In this document: positions 22,729-36,006 of the stretch, one piece after another
How the letters are laid out: each line of letters starts with the position of its first letter
Numbering within the stretch: the first letter of the stretch is position 1
Assembly (NCBI GenBank): GCA_021399445.1
Contig: JAJTUQ010000001.1
Coordinates: 4,216,001-4,280,000, forward strand
Reading direction: 5' to 3'
Length of the DNA: 64,000 nucleotides
Source of the DNA: Xylogone sp. PMI_703
Taxonomy: Eukaryota > Ascomycota > Leotiomycetes
Program-made: the position numbers and the translations under genes
The notes under the pieces: generated by a model
The model's input: only the letters and a program-made list of their open reading frames with translations
What the model was told of the DNA's origin: nothing
Databases searched by the model: none

Positions 22729-24010
22729 TTTTGCTATGTTGATTTGTGAGAAGGATGGTTGTGTAGATTTGAAGCTGTTTTGTTCTTCCAACCTGGAATA
22801 ATCAAACGTCAATATCTAGTGGGTTCTGAGGGTATAGAAATGGGATGGGAAAATGTACTAGCAATTGGTTGTGTCAGATTTGCTCCGGAGCAATAATCAG
22901 AAATAAGAAGCAGGTGGATGTTAGTGAGTTGTATTTGAGATTGTGATTCGAATTTAGTGAAATGAGCGAAGGATTTGGGAGAAGGGGTTGCGTGTGCTGG
23001 GGATTCCCAATCGGGAATCAGACGGAACTAGGAGGTTATATAAGGTCACCCAGCCCTTTTCACTCAACAGTAGCCACGCATAGAGTTCACTTTTCCTTGA
23101 TAAACATATGACCACGCATTCAATACTTTTTTTCACTATCTGCCTTGCTGCAAATAAAGAAGCCTTTCACAAAAACATTTCTTTACAGAATCACTGCCAA
23201 CAAGTACCACAAAGAATGTTTCCTCAAAGGAAAATCCAAGTGAATCCATTGTATCTTTGTATTAGTTTAAATGATTGAAGACAATAGATAAAAGTGAAGT
23301 GAGTCAAGGATGCTGATCCCGTGATCTACTCAATAGGGGTAGCTGCCTGCCGACGCTGCCTACTCAGGGGCTAGTCATGTGACGCTATTGCCTTTTCTGC
23401 GATATCTATCAAACATTGAAGTCCACTTCTTTGCTTAACTATTCCCGAAAACTCACTATGAGTCATTGTAAAATGAAAGTGGCTGTTGCAATCATAGAGT
23501 GTGGAAATTAAGCATTCTTACCTCCTGCTTATTCTGCTTTTGTGAATCGCAAGTTAAGGCATCAAACCTACTCCATGATACCTCATCCAGCAATCACCAG
23601 CAAATTACCAATAGAAATCCAGTCAACATCTCTATTAACCACCAGACCCAACAATTACATATGTCCAGCTTAAATTTTTTTGGTAATATATATGTGAAAA
23701 ACTCTAATGACTCCGACGCCTCGTTACCCGTACACAGACAGGCTTTTAATGCCACCAAATGCCTAACTGTAGCCTCGATGCTCAGTACCCTAAATGTCCT
23801 TCCAAAATGTGATCATCATTCATAAATGCTAAGCGTGCTGACATCACAATATCGAGCCAGCACTAATAAATACACAGAACCGCTGCTTGGTTCTATAGAT
23901 GACCGGAAATTCTTTTACACCATATATCGCCCGCGCTCAGTTAGAAATGGAGAAATAGACCCCGAGCGGTAGGGACGCGAGCCTTCCTTAAGAGATCTCA
24001 CCACATTACA
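22729..24010. other. Intergenic, upstream of the small membrane protein gene
   Basis: Likely carries the leader (with a probable intron near 22780-22860) and promoter of the 22009-22728 gene, and the 3' region of the HSF-type gene. A 108-codon frame at 23499-23825 (+) has no coding signature I can support. Confidence 0.55.
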
Positions 24011-26052
24011 TCACTGTAATCGCTTCCGCTTCCTATCTTCTTCTCTGAGATCTTCTTCATGCTCTTCATCTTGCTCGGCTGTCTCTGCAGGATTAAGTAT
24101 GTGGGCCATGCTTCCCCTTCGAGTGGGTGGCCCAGAGCTGTCTTTGAATAAACCAGCCGGGGCGCTTAGCTTGTCACGAGAAGAACCCCAAGACCAGCTG
24201 TTAAGTCGATCATTTGCATTGCCATTCGTAAATGGCGGGGTAGTTGGACGCGAACTATCTCTGCGGCCGTGAGATGCAGCAGTTAGCGAGTAGGAACTAA
24301 AACTTTCGCGGATGCGCTGGTCCTCATTCATGGTGTTCAAGGTCCTCTTTGGTGAAGAAGGCCACTGCGTTGATGACTGGCCAGATGCGAAAGGAGAGGT
24401 GTTGGCTTGCCAACCTTGTACATTACGGATATCAGCCGATGTATGGCGACGCGCTAGGTTTGGAGGTGGCGATGTGACAGATGAAAGAGGATGTGGAGGA
24501 GGTGGTGGAGGGGGAACCTGGGAACGAAGAGAGCTTGGAGAAGACTGAGAAGTGTTGCCGACACCGCCGCCGCCGCCAATCGAGCCGTATCTACGAGGAG
24601 TAATCGATAGGTGGGATGGAACTGGAGGACGATAGAAGTTCTGTCTCGGAAGAGTGTTGCTTTGAGGAGCTCTTCGCGAGTCATCCTGTGGTAGTTGTCG
24701 TGGAGAGATAGGCGGCGCGTCCACATTGAGGCTTGAGAAATAAGGTCGACTTCCAGAATATGGAGGCTCGGGTGGTTCATCCATTGATCTGATCACATCT
24801 ACTTGTCGTTGGATTTCAGCCTGCATACCGATGACTATAGACGCGTTAGTCATGAAGATATTTCTATAATTAGAAGTACAGACCATCGCGATGAAGCGCA
24901 GTATCTTGATTTGGCACAAGTGAAAGTAATGCCCTCGACATATCATGATTTAGCTAACAATGGTTAGCTTATCCTGGATGAAGCGTCCCGTGTATTCCAA
25001 CAAGATGAGTGGCTAGAAGGGCACTTACCTGCAGTGACCTGGTCAGAGCATCCATCATAGCATGATTCCTGGCCTGTAAAAATTGTGAGAGATCTTCGCT
25101 CCTCGACAGTCTAGTATGCATCTCATAAAGATTGCTCTCGAGGTTAGCAAGCCTAGTGTCAGTCGAGTCTTGCATTTGCTGAATCGGCTCGGCGGGAGTT
25201 CCCGGTTGAGATAGCTGCGGTTTAGGGGCAGAATAGGAATCACGATGGACGAGGGCATGTCTAGAAGCTCGACGTTTGATCTCTCTCAACCCAACCAAGT
25301 CCCCACGTTTGAAATTTCCGTTGCCGTGCTTGAATTCCCACAAAGGGGATTCTGGAGATCCCGTATGGAAGACATCACTGACTGCATACTCTCTTAAAAT
25401 CTAATTCTTGTAGCTCTCAGGTGGAACTCTACAAACCTTTGTGGAAGCCATACATATTAAGTTGTCGCACGAATGATGAGATGTTTGTATGTTTGAAATA
25501 TTGCCTATAATATGTCAACTAGGGTTTGCAATTGCGTGCAGTAGGCAAGCTTACGATAGAACCTTGGAGAAATCATTGGATGGTGACATGACAAAACTTT
25601 CTGCGGTATTGGACCAGGATATCAGATGCTGGATGCTCTGATCCTCGAGCATGCTATACTCCATTAGTACTCGCCAGCAAAATAATTACGGCTAATGCTC
25701 ACTTATATAATTTATGAATAAAAGCAGTCTGCACTACTTTGGGTTGTTGAGCGCCTGCTGCAGCCGCAGCGGCGGCATTCGGGCCAGTCACATTATGATT
25801 GTTATTTTGTTGCTCTCCACTACCACCATTCTCGTGAACGCCATTTGTGCCGGGCTCGGGGCTTGACCTTGATGGAGGAGCCATCATCGCAGATGCTGGG
25901 GGGCTCACATCCATGGGGTCTCCTCCAAGAGAAGGTGCAGAGGTCTGTAACGTCGGCGGTTGGATGATTGGGATTGTTCGGGCTGGTCCTTGGCCAGAGT
26001 CTTGCTCATTTGAAAAGGGAGCTCGTGTTGCTCGATCGTCTGTCAAATCCAT
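24011..26052 (-). CDS. sfl1: HSF-type transcription factor, Sfl1-like
   Basis: Six exons on the minus strand (25703-26052, 25555-25653, 25437-25504, 25029-25381, 24884-24953, 24011-24834) encode 587 residues. The HSF-type DNA-binding domain spans about 106-213: FIHKLYNMLEDQSIQHLISW, then YFKHTNISSFVRQLNMYGFHK, then WEFKHGNGNFKRGDLVGL and IKRRASR. Three introns cut this domain, so no single frame shows it whole. A coiled coil follows (about 240-290), then a long Pro/Ser-rich tail with a poly-Pro run and an acidic, basic-ended C terminus. The spacing and the KRGDLVGL motif fit Sfl1 rather than canonical Hsf1. Sfl1 proteins in other fungi regulate morphogenesis, stress responses and, in Magnaporthe, infection; the role here is inferred. 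Confidence 0.92.
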
Positions 26053-27916
26053 TGTACTGTCAACTGTCGTCGTCAGCAAACTGGCATTCAAGATTCGAAC
26101 CTGGTAAGGAGGAATTTGAAGAAAAAGCCAGGTCAACTCCACGAACTAGGCAGTACAGACCTCATCGCATTAACCTAATGAGTCTAGAATACCTACAGCT
26201 CCTCGCTATACGGAACTGTATCTCTTGTGGCAGAGCTTCTGGTGATGTGATGTGCAGTAGCTATCCGCGACAAGGGTTCAGGTCAACTACAATCGCGTTG
26301 CCATTCAGCCTCGCTCTCTGGAAGCGAGCGATCCCAGCGTCGTCGTACTAACTGTCCCGATCGGCAGCCCGCGTGCTTTTGTAGTGGTGATTGTCGCGAT
26401 CGATTTCAAGATGACGAAGAAGTTGCGGAGGAAGGTGATGAGAGACTACGAATCTGGTTGAAGCAATTATCAACCGGTCGAAAAAAGATATTCAGAGCAA
26501 GCGCCTGGTGGAATGAGAGAATTCCTGATGAAATGAGCAGGCGCAACTGCTGCAGATGGTGGTGGAGGAATCCAAGTAATTGCTAGATCATCGCTCAAGC
26601 TGCCATCCTTTTGGCGGGTTCTAGACGCAGAATTCCGCTGTACGGCAAAGGCTTTTTGAGGAGAGCCCGAGACGCGATGCCGCCAGTGTGCTGTTGAATG
26701 TGGCAACTAATCAGAGCCACAACTCTGGTTTCGGCTGCTGCTGAGGCAGGTACAGATGTTCCAGCAACTCTGGCAGCTACTGTGACACGGACAATGCTGA
26801 CTGTTGATGCTTAACATGAACCCTTTTCGTACATCGATGGGTTTCCGGTTTGGGGAGAATGGAAGTGGAAAGCGTAGCTTAATCAAAACCCCCGGCGATG
26901 GGATCTGTGTTCCGCGGGTTTCAGGAATGCTCGAGCACACCGCTGAACGACTGGAGCAAGGAATTGCAACGTGCAATCCCAGTACGCCTTGTCGAATATT
27001 TAAACTCTGGTATTTACCCATGCTCAGCCCTCCAGTAGTCTCCATTATAACGCTTCAAGCCAAGTCATAACATACTTCCAATGGACTTAATGGATCCTCT
27101 CCGTCGGGTCGGTAACTACTGACTACTATAGCTCTCCCGTAACAAGACATGTCTGTCATCCGCAAATCCCAATATTTGTCTACGGATCTTATTATTCTTT
27201 CTTAACAAGGAATACTGAGACTCCCTGCTTCCTCTACCCGGGTCGAGCTAAAACTATGCATGTTCTATGGAAGTAACCCATGTCTCAGATACCGGACAAT
27301 ATTATGCAGGCGTTCTGTTCTGTTCGGGACCCAGATCACTGCTCCCGATCCTTCTTTAATTTCACATGATTACAATTGAATCTAGCTAGGATCTAGTTAG
27401 GAGAAGAAATAACACACGCCTGATTTGTGCTGATGGCTACATCGGGTCATATGTGGTATCAAGAAGCTCGCATTGCTAAATATTCAGGACTCGCCTTGAT
27501 ATACGCACATATGCGTATCCCAGAAGCTCTGCATATGTATGACTTATATTGTGTTTAAGCAGGTAGAGATAGCTAGTTTGAATAGAAAATCGAATTATTT
27601 CAGAAAGGTGCTTGGGGAGCGTGAGCAAAAATGTAATATTAGATCCATTGGTCGTCATGTGATTCACTGGTAACTTGCAGCCTTGAAGTGTATTTATAGC
27701 TTTAACCTATCATGCAATTCTTGGTTATTTGGTTATCGACATAATCGAATTGAATACCGTCCCTGTTTCCCCAGAGACTACTCTATTAGAAGTCTATTCC
27801 TCCTAACATTTTCCTATGCGTCCCTAACATCGCTGTTTTTGAAGACCCACTCCCCTTCCGCTACAGTATGGGAAGTCTTAGTCTCGCCCAGCGTCTCTAT
27901 TCCTTAAGGCTGCAAG
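26053..27916. other. Divergent intergenic region, sfl1 and F-box gene
   Basis: 1.86 kb between start codons on opposite strands. A CTTACCAG near 26100 (read on the minus strand) could be the acceptor of an intron in the sfl1 leader. Small open frames at 26470-27070 and 27476-27907 show no recognisable protein. AT-rich beyond 27100. Confidence 0.55.
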
Positions 27917-29735
27917 ATGGACGGCTCGATTCCGAGAGGCGTAAATTGGAGTAGGTTAACAATACTGTTTCTGTTTATTCGGAGCCTTGACGAGCAATCT
28001 TCCCTGGCCAAGATAAACTGAGCGTTAGAGAACTCTCTGACAGGTCTCAGATTGGATAATCTCATCCATTATCTCTCCGGCGCTGAAATAAACCACCTTG
28101 TCAATACTCTTACGCAATCTACTTCTAAAAACGAGAGGTTTTGCAACCTGCCAAACGAGATTATCTTGGCCATTATGGACCATCTAGACCTCGAGGATGT
28201 AGTAGTCGCTCGTTCCGTGTCTCAAAGATGGTACATGAAATGGACTGAACTGGAAATTTGTTTCGGTATAGCTGAGAGATACTTTCCGGATGTTTTGTTC
28301 CGTTCATACATGCCACTCCCCGACGAACAGAAGAAGGGTGCTAAGGTAACATTAAGTAAGTGGGCAAGCAAGAAAGCAGCAGATGTTGTGAAAGGTCAAC
28401 ATGGTCACTATAGATCAGTTTCAGTGCACCCGCGTGAGAAGGCCCATCTCTCCTCAGCGACGTATATGGAAATCCGGTACTGCAATGGACGAGTGGCGGA
28501 GGTCGTTTCTTCGTATGAAGTTATTGTCAAATCCCTTAGGACCGGCGAAAGCAAGGTCTATATGAGAGAGGACAGAGCTCCTATTCTGAAATGGTGGCTC
28601 ACAGATCAGCTAATTGTTACCAGTAATCGCCATACGTAAGTCATATATCATGCATTCAAACCCTACCCACATCCAGGCACTATTTAAACTGACAAGTTAC
28701 AATAGTCACAACGAGCTAACCGCATGGTATCTTGACAAGGATGAGTCGCATACTGTCCGTCTAACTAGCCGTTGTCTCAATATCACGGCGCGCGGTAGAT
28801 ACGTTGGATTTCAGATTCAAACTGAACCCTTCATATGGCAAGTAGGCGGCCAGCTTACAAACGTGAAAACACCTGGGATACCCGTTTCTTATCTAGGTCA
28901 GGACTGGTGGCCCGCCCAAATATTATTTCACCCGGTCAATGAAGATCATTTTTTCCTCTTCCATCGAGATAGAGCCGGAGACACAGATTTTGAGGTAATG
29001 GTTCAAGAATACATAAATAATGAGCCAAAATCAATGTATAGCTCAAAAATTGCAATGCCACTTACTGGAGAGAATGCTACCTGGATGGCTGGGGCATGTC
29101 TAATGAGCTGCTATGAGGTAGAGGTGTCTCAAGCTATGGGAGAGGCACTTCAAAACACGGCTCCTTGCAGCCATGCACGAAGCTACCCAGACACAATCGG
29201 AAGTCCTTTGGTTGTCCACACTCTAACTTTTGATGTGTTTACCAAAACATTCTCTACGAGAATATACAATATTCCCGGTTTGTTTCCCATAAATGATCTT
29301 ATTTGGGAACCTTCTATCCAGCAATCCAATATCTGGCGGAATCAACTTCTACTTCCTGCACATATCGGTGGCTCCGATAAGGGAAGAAAGCCCCCTAGTG
29401 TTGACGAAATATTAGTAATAGCCATTAAACCTTGTGACAGGATCCAGGAAGTACCCAATATCATACCATGGTATGTGCAGGATTCATCTGATGAGAAGAG
29501 GATATTGTTTCTGGAAAATGACCCTGAATTTCAGAAATGTGGTGTTTCTTTCTGCTGGGCAGCGGGAGGTGAACTTGCACAGACAGCACGCTTGAACTTT
29601 GATCCACCTGATACCGGTATGCGTTCAATAGAACCTGTTGTATATGGAGATGATGATTTTGTGGTTATGGTGGGCGAGAATGGTCATATTGTGTGGTCCT
29701 TTGACGACCAAAATCCACCTCCATCAACAGCGTAA
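27917..29735 (+). CDS. F-box protein
   Basis: Exons 27917-27950, 28044-28635 and 28706-29735 give 551 residues. The F-box lies at about 45-80 (NLPNEIILAIMDHLDLEDVV followed by RSVSQRWYMKW), so the protein probably acts as a substrate receptor of an SCF ubiquitin ligase through Skp1. The remaining 470 residues have regularly spaced Trp-containing beta-like strands (ELTAWYLDKDE, YVGFQIQTEPFIWQVGG, FVVMVGENGHIVWSF) that could form a propeller, but no clear WD or Kelch motif. The 34-base first exon (MDGSIPRGVNW) is inferred from an in-phase GTAGGT donor and CAG acceptor; no ATG precedes the F-box in the main exon. The target is unknown. Confidence 0.82.
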
Positions 29736-29944
29736 AACCCAAGTCCCAGTGACAGAATTACCAATGACAGATGAAGATCAAATATGATCTGGTACCAATG
29801 TAATTACTCACTTTGAGAACTTGAAGTATCTGTAATACAGTATACTATATAAAACTGATCGCCATCATTTATTCGATGATATATATAGTGGTATCACGTC
29901 TAATTACATCTAGTGGTAATGTATATCCATCAATGCCAACCTCG

Positions 29945-31147
29945 CTATGAGAGCATGGGCTGCAAACTCTTGACCAGATCTACAATGCTCTCCTCAAGAG
30001 TCCTGAACTTAAGGCCGAGAACCTCCTGGACCCTGCTATTGTCATACTTGTATATTCCTGCAGGCATGTCACCACCTTTAACATCCTCGGCAGGTAGCTC
30101 TGACTTGTACTCAGGGAAGTTCTTCCGAACTACATCGACAATCTCCTTGTTGCTGAAATACCCGGCTGTGACAAAGAATCGCTTTCCTGCAGCCTCTGGG
30201 ACCTCGATAGCTCTGACATGGGCTAGAGCCAGGTCGCGGACGTCAGTCCAGATGTATGTTCCGGTATCGGGGATTTCGTTCTTGAATTTCCCAGTGATAA
30301 GATCACGGATACGCTCGTTAGATGTATTCAATGCGCTCAGACTGTTGAAGTAGTGAATGACGGGACCGAACACCATTGGGGGATTCATGGTTGACAGCGT
30401 AAAGTTTGGCTTCTCTTTTTCTACAAAATCCCATGCTGCCTTCTCAGCAAATGTTTTCGAGGCACGGTATGCACTGGGTGGATTCTGAGATGCCTGTTCA
30501 AGAGTGATGGGGTTCCAGTCATTTTCAGTATAAGTATGGTCGTAAATTGGTCCTTTGAACGGATCAAGGATGGCGGCGAATGAGGATGTGATTACGACAT
30601 GCTTGACCGTAGGGGCATATTGTTTGATAGCTTTGAGGATACCTTCAACTTTGTTAACTACACATATTGTCTCCATATAGTATCATTGACTTTACCTGTT
30701 GTGCCCTTGATCGCTGGATCCAGCATATCTCTTTTAACATCCACGGTACGCATGTGGAACTATATCACAATAGCTCGTATAAGCCTCGAAATATTATATC
30801 AAGAAGATAAAATGTTTATACAAGATCACTGACTTACAGGAGATGCAGTATGGATCACAGCTTCTAGTCCTTCAATCTTCACAGCCTCGTCAAACGCCCC
30901 ATCTACGCCAATGTCCTCGACGATCCTGAAATCAAGCTTCTCCTTTGGCGTATTTGGATGAGCCTCTAGGATCTTCTGGCCCTTTTCTTCTGACCGGACC
31001 GTAGTTACCACAGAATGGCCACGCTCAAGGAGAATATCGAGCACATGGGCAGCAATGAACCCAGAACCACCTATTCGTCAATGTTAGTATTGGAGCTAAA
31101 TCTATTAGATGTGGAAGGTCTTAACCAGTAAGTAGTACGCGGGTCAT
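29945..31147 (-). CDS. Gre2-like NADPH-dependent reductase (extended SDR)
   Basis: Exons 31126-31147, 30838-31070, 30696-30759 and 29945-30642 (minus strand) encode 338 residues. The dinucleotide motif TGGSGFIA starts at residue 7 and is itself split by the first intron. The catalytic residues are Ser126/Ser127 in VITSS and Tyr165-x3-Lys169 in AYRASKTFAE. The protein belongs with yeast Gre2 and plant dihydroflavonol or cinnamoyl-CoA reductases; these reduce aldehydes and ketones such as methylglyoxal or isovaleraldehyde. The substrate here cannot be stated. Its first coding exon is 22 bases. It converges on the F-box gene, with 209 bases between stops. Confidence 0.9.
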
Positions 31148-31683
31148 TTTGAGAATGGGATGCAGTTTTTTGATATAAATTGGTGCTTTCTTCCTCAGCT
31201 GGAGTTATCAGGATCTAGGGGTGTTACGTAGCTATGTTTGACAGGAGGAGGGCCAAACAGTTTAATATACCTGTATCTGTGGCGGGGTACGACGCCAGCC
31301 CCCTCCATCACCGATAGAGCTTCTGTACCTATCGGCGATAAAGGGCCTGTGGAGAGTTCCACTCTTGCAGTTAAGATGCCGCTACGGAGCTATGTTTCGG
31401 CAATAATGTGAGGCTCCACTACGTTACCAGTTGTAATCTACTTGTAGTAAACGATGGCCTTGACTGTTGTACTGTACTTGATTAGAAAGGAAAGCCTAAT
31501 AGTTGTCATATCTGGATGGCTCCCATTAATGCTCCATAAAATCAACCCTGCAAGTCATGCCTGTATTCCCAATGCACCCAAACATCATCGGTGAAAGAAC
31601 CCGATAGTCTACAACGCCGGACGAATTAAGGGAAAAAAAAATCCACAGAATAAGGAAATCCAGCTTTAAGGGCCACGAGTAAT
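31148..31683. other. Intergenic, Gre2-like promoter
   Basis: Promoter side of the Gre2-like gene and 3' region of the exchanger gene, both on the minus strand. No gene, repeat or clear regulatory site seen. Confidence 0.55.
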
Positions 31684-34600
31684 CTATTGCTCAAAAGCGA
31701 TCCCCGCACTCCTTCTGCCAATGGTCTTGTAAGTACCGCCATTTGTCATGACATCAAAGCGGCTTGCACCCAAGCTCGGATTATTCGTACCAGAAAGCCA
31801 GAACCCCATAATAACAGTGAGGTAGCTGAGGAGGAGTATCGAGCCTTTAAAGTAGTTACTCTTACCCTCACCGTACATATAGCTAAGTAAAAAGACACAC
31901 AGAATCACCGTGACCATGTCCCACTGAGGGAAGATAAGGCTGAAAGTACGGTCTGTTAAATCTGTGATGTCGAGCCACTGCGCAGTGATAGCGCTGAACA
32001 AAACGAGTGCCGGAATTTGAAGTAAGCAAACCTGGAGAGCATATGCGGATCCAATCTCCATAGACAATGCGATATTGCCATTCATAGCAAATGAAATTGC
32101 ATTCTGTGGTCATGTTAGATAGCGAATGAATAGTTGTATCTGGGGATAAGCTTACCAGAAATTCCGTGGTGTTTGGAACAAGGGCAAATAATGTAATCCC
32201 CAAGAACTTTTCATCAATTGCAAAGCCTGTCAGTACAACATCAACAGTATTTACTAGAATTTCAGCAATGAGTGCATATAATAGCGTGGCTCCACAGAGG
32301 ATGATTGAGCTTTTCATTCGGCTCCAATTAGGAGCGTCGTGACCACCTCCTTCAGCAGCAGCCATAGCTTCAGCAGCTAATACATCTTCGGGTTCTCCGT
32401 GTACTACAGTTGGCTTTGTGGTAGACGGTAAGTGAGGAACAGTAGATGTCTTGCGGGGGCCTCTCATAGCGTCCCTTGCGGCCATTGTAGCTGCGGTGGC
32501 TGCAATCTCTGCAGCTCCTCGAACTATTTCATTACTTTGCGCCTCCGATAAACCAGATATTTGCAATTCAGATTTCACACTATCTCCACCGCTGCTCTTT
32601 GGTGGGACCATATGAAGCGTTTGTGCCTCATCATTTGGCCCCAGCTGCCTAGAAGATGACTCGTTTGGTGTGTTCTCATCGAGACCAACTTGCTTCAATG
32701 ACTGGCCCAGAATTCTCTTGTAAAGCTGCGATTCACGAATCTCTGCTCCAGTAAAAGTTGAACCTCTCGTAAATCTTGGCTGTGATACGCTGGGATTGTG
32801 TACATCTGGCCCTCGTTTTTCGTCTGTATCGTTCCAAATTACAGCAGCATGAGTTCGAAGGGTAAACCACAGTCCAATAACGTAAGATAAGAAAAGGAGA
32901 AGAGCAGCAAACCAGCAGTACGGTCGAACTGCTTCAAGGTAAAATCGATCATCTAGAGCTGGAACCTGAGAAAAGTAGCAGCGGCGGCAGTCCCTGCCGG
33001 GCGAATGGTCTCCAGTATCAATGCAGCTAAGGCAGTTGAGTTCATGCTAAGAAAAGGAAGTTAGTATCTATTTTTTTAGGTTATCCGGATTGGCTCACAG
33101 TTCCATATATCTGATAGAATAGAGTCGGGCCAAATGCAGCTAGGACGGCAAATATAAGCATAGTAGAGGTCACGCCAGCTGACTGAGCATTGAATCTTTG
33201 TGTCTTCCGCTTAATAGCTCCGAAACACATTGAGATGCCAGGCAAAAAGAGGATACCGGCAAAGATGCTACCAATTATACTTCCCTCAACGAGTTGTCCT
33301 TTGCCTTGGTTGAGCGCCACACAGTATAGAAAGACTTCTACTACCGTGGAGAAAAATGCGTTAATAGCAGCGCCCAGACCCATGGATGATTGGGCGGAAA
33401 TAGAGGCTACTGCTTGCCCAATAAAGTAGGCCAATGGAATGATTGAAAACAGTGCTGCAATGAATAAGAAGGCCGGGTGAGTGATAGTAAGGTGAAGCTC
33501 GAGAACTTCGTAAAGGACGAAATAGTCAAAAATAACGAAAATAACGACACTCATCAGATTTATGAGAAAGATATTTGTCCCGTCGATCGTGTACTTCCAG
33601 TATTTCAGTCCTACGGCACGGTATGTGCAGACTAGAATGGACGAGTTAGGAATATTTCCCTCTCGGGAATAGTGTCCATCAGATTCAAAAGAGAGAGCAA
33701 GAGGGTGCCGTCGTAGATGGTAAAACAATAATAATGTTACTCTTCCCATAGGTATGGAAAATACCAGGAACCAGCAGATCCCGGACACTAAGAACAATAA
33801 CGGGGTGATTAGACCGTAAAAGAATAGGAAGAAGATTACTCTCCCTACATTCCATTGGCCCCTTCCGAACAGTCTCCTCTTAGGATGACGTTCCGACGAT
33901 TCACTCCGTAATCCGCGTCTTGAAGAACGGCCCAGGAGGCTGTCCGTCTCACTGGGGGCGTATGAATCAATACTTTGTCTTGAACGACCGACGATTGAGC
34001 GGCTTTCATGAGGCCCAAAGAATAAGCGACCATCTTCAATGTCGCCGCTCTGCCATTGTTCATATTCCGTGACGGTACGGCCCTCCCCTTCATCCTCATG
34101 AGCATAGGCTTCATCTTGTTCCAGTCGAACAAACTTCCCAAACGGGTAGAATAAGTAGCCAGCAAGCCCCCATAAGACTCGGCCATATTCGATAGCACTC
34201 GGTGCAGCAGCAAAAACGAAACAAATGAGAGCTCCAACATACGTCACAAGGGCCAACCACCAACCAAAGCAGAGTGTCCACAACAGATTGAAGAAAAGGA
34301 GCCAGTTATTGACTCTGCCTCCTGGAGTTGAGTGAATATCCCCCTCCGCATTCTTCTGCACTGAACGACTTTTCTTGTATAAAGCCGGTTTCCAAATACG
34401 AATACCAAATGGATGAGTCTCATTGATAGCCTGTTGGCGGTCTTTGAGCGTGAAGCTCTCTGCATCACTCAGGCCATCTTCATCATCGTCACCACCGGTA
34501 TTTTCTTCTTCGACTGCACGAATGGTGCCTTCGTCCCCAGATTCGTCACCTTGAGCATCATCAAGCCCTCTATCAGTTTGAGTGGCAGCTTCCACTTCAC

Positions 34601-35240
34601 TTTCAGCTTGCGCCTCTCCTTCACGGGAAGAATCGACTCTCGGTAAGACATTGGCAGGTCGTCTTCTTAACGTAGACGTTTGATGTCGAAGGGAGCGATA
34701 GCCTGAAGCCGGACCGGTCTGCCCGGCCTGCCGGGTAGCCATATTACTTTCTATTTCACTAGCATCATCATCGACCGAGAATTCCTGTCCGCGATGGGGA
34801 GCTTGTACACTTGATGAGGTTCGGCGGGGCATTCCAGGCTTCTTCGCTCGTTGGCCCCCTCGACCCCGCTCGGGTCCTGATAATGGGGACCTTATCTGCG
34901 TAATAGAGCGCGAAGATTCATGAGTGACAAGCTGTGGTCGTTCAGCTCCACGAGACGATTCTGCACCTCTGTATTCCAGAGAAGCTATCGGATTGATAGA
35001 GCCTTGTGGAGCATGTTAGTTGCGCATGAGGGAGCTACACTAGATAGCAAAGCACCTACCATATGACTGGGCCTCTGGTGGCCTGCTTCGTAGCGCATCT
35101 GCTGATTGAGACGTACTTGATCGTTCCTCACTCTGCTGAGAGATAGACTGGACTCTGGAGAGAGGATGCCTGATGTCTGTAGGCGAAACAGGTGTCTCAT
35201 CATTTGCCTGGTCCGAGGCCTTTACAGGTCCTTGGGGCAT
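31684..35240 (-). CDS. VNX1: Vnx1-like vacuolar monovalent cation/H+ antiporter (CaCA superfamily)
   Basis: Exons 35060-35240, 33099-35002, 32156-33046 and 31684-32103 (minus strand) give 1131 residues. Yeast Vnx1 exchanges Na+ or K+ for protons across the vacuolar membrane. The first 270 or so residues are a polar, acidic cytosolic region. Hydrophobic segments follow, including NNWLLFFNLLWTLCFGWWLA, before two conserved exchanger repeats: GLGAAINAFFSTVVEVFLY in the first and LGITLFALVPNTTEF then NAISFAMNGNIALSMEIGSA in the second. The last intron falls inside the second repeat. A Ser/Ala-rich loop of about 250 residues separates the repeats. Length exceeds yeast Vnx1 (about 900) mainly in polar regions. 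Ca2+ transport cannot be excluded from the sequence alone. Confidence 0.9.
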
Positions 35241-36006
35241 GATGGACTGTAGCTATTGACGCGCAAGTAAACAAAGTTGAAAAATTAATAGTTAGCAAGA
35301 GAGCTCCAAGACGGCTCAACTTCGACCGAGCTTTAATTAGTGTTGATAAGACGGAGTAGCGCAAGCACGATCCAGCTGATCAGCCGCGCGACAAGCATCA
35401 GCTAGAAGGAAGAGACATCCAGAGAAGAGGCAAAAAAAGGGGCACGATGAAAAAAGCTTGGTGGTTTAAGCCAAGCCAGGAGAAGGACACGGTGAGAGAA
35501 ACAGATTATCTGGGACGTTCTCCGCGATTCCTGCAATTGTTGGTATCTTGGAAATGGGGAGGAAGCACCTGAAGAGCCAAGGTGGGAGCTATTGGCTACG
35601 TCTCAAGCTCGATTACGCCACTGCGCGCACGATTGCTGCACTGTCCGGGCCCTGCTCGACGCCTTGCAAACTGTGACCATGTGCAGTGGGGTGCTGAAGC
35701 TGATGCTAAGGCTTCAATGGGCTGTTTGCTGCCTCGCGGCCTCAGGCTTAACTGAAGTACTGGAACATTTCTCTGGTAATGTTGTCTATATCTTGATGCC
35801 TTAATTCATGCCTTAACCGTCATTAGCTCATCAGCCTTGATGAGAAGGCGCATAGTTGAACTAATTAAGCTACGGACGCGGCCAGCTCGTTGCCTCCACG
35901 CCCACATCAACGAGCATTTCTACAATATCACCACCAACAAGGTCAGGCCAAACAAGAGCGCCTTCTTATCTCCCGCAAATCCCTTTCCATCACCCCGCCA
36001 ATCAAA
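35241..36006. other. Divergent promoter region, exchanger and RPT6
   Basis: 766 bases between opposite start codons. I looked for the proteasome-associated element GGTGGCAAA and did not find an exact copy. No gene seen. Confidence 0.55.

Noticed and set aside
23499..23825. 108-codon frame (+)
   Set aside because: Asn/Ser/His-rich sequence without a known pattern, and it starts on a TTA-rich stretch without a normal start context.
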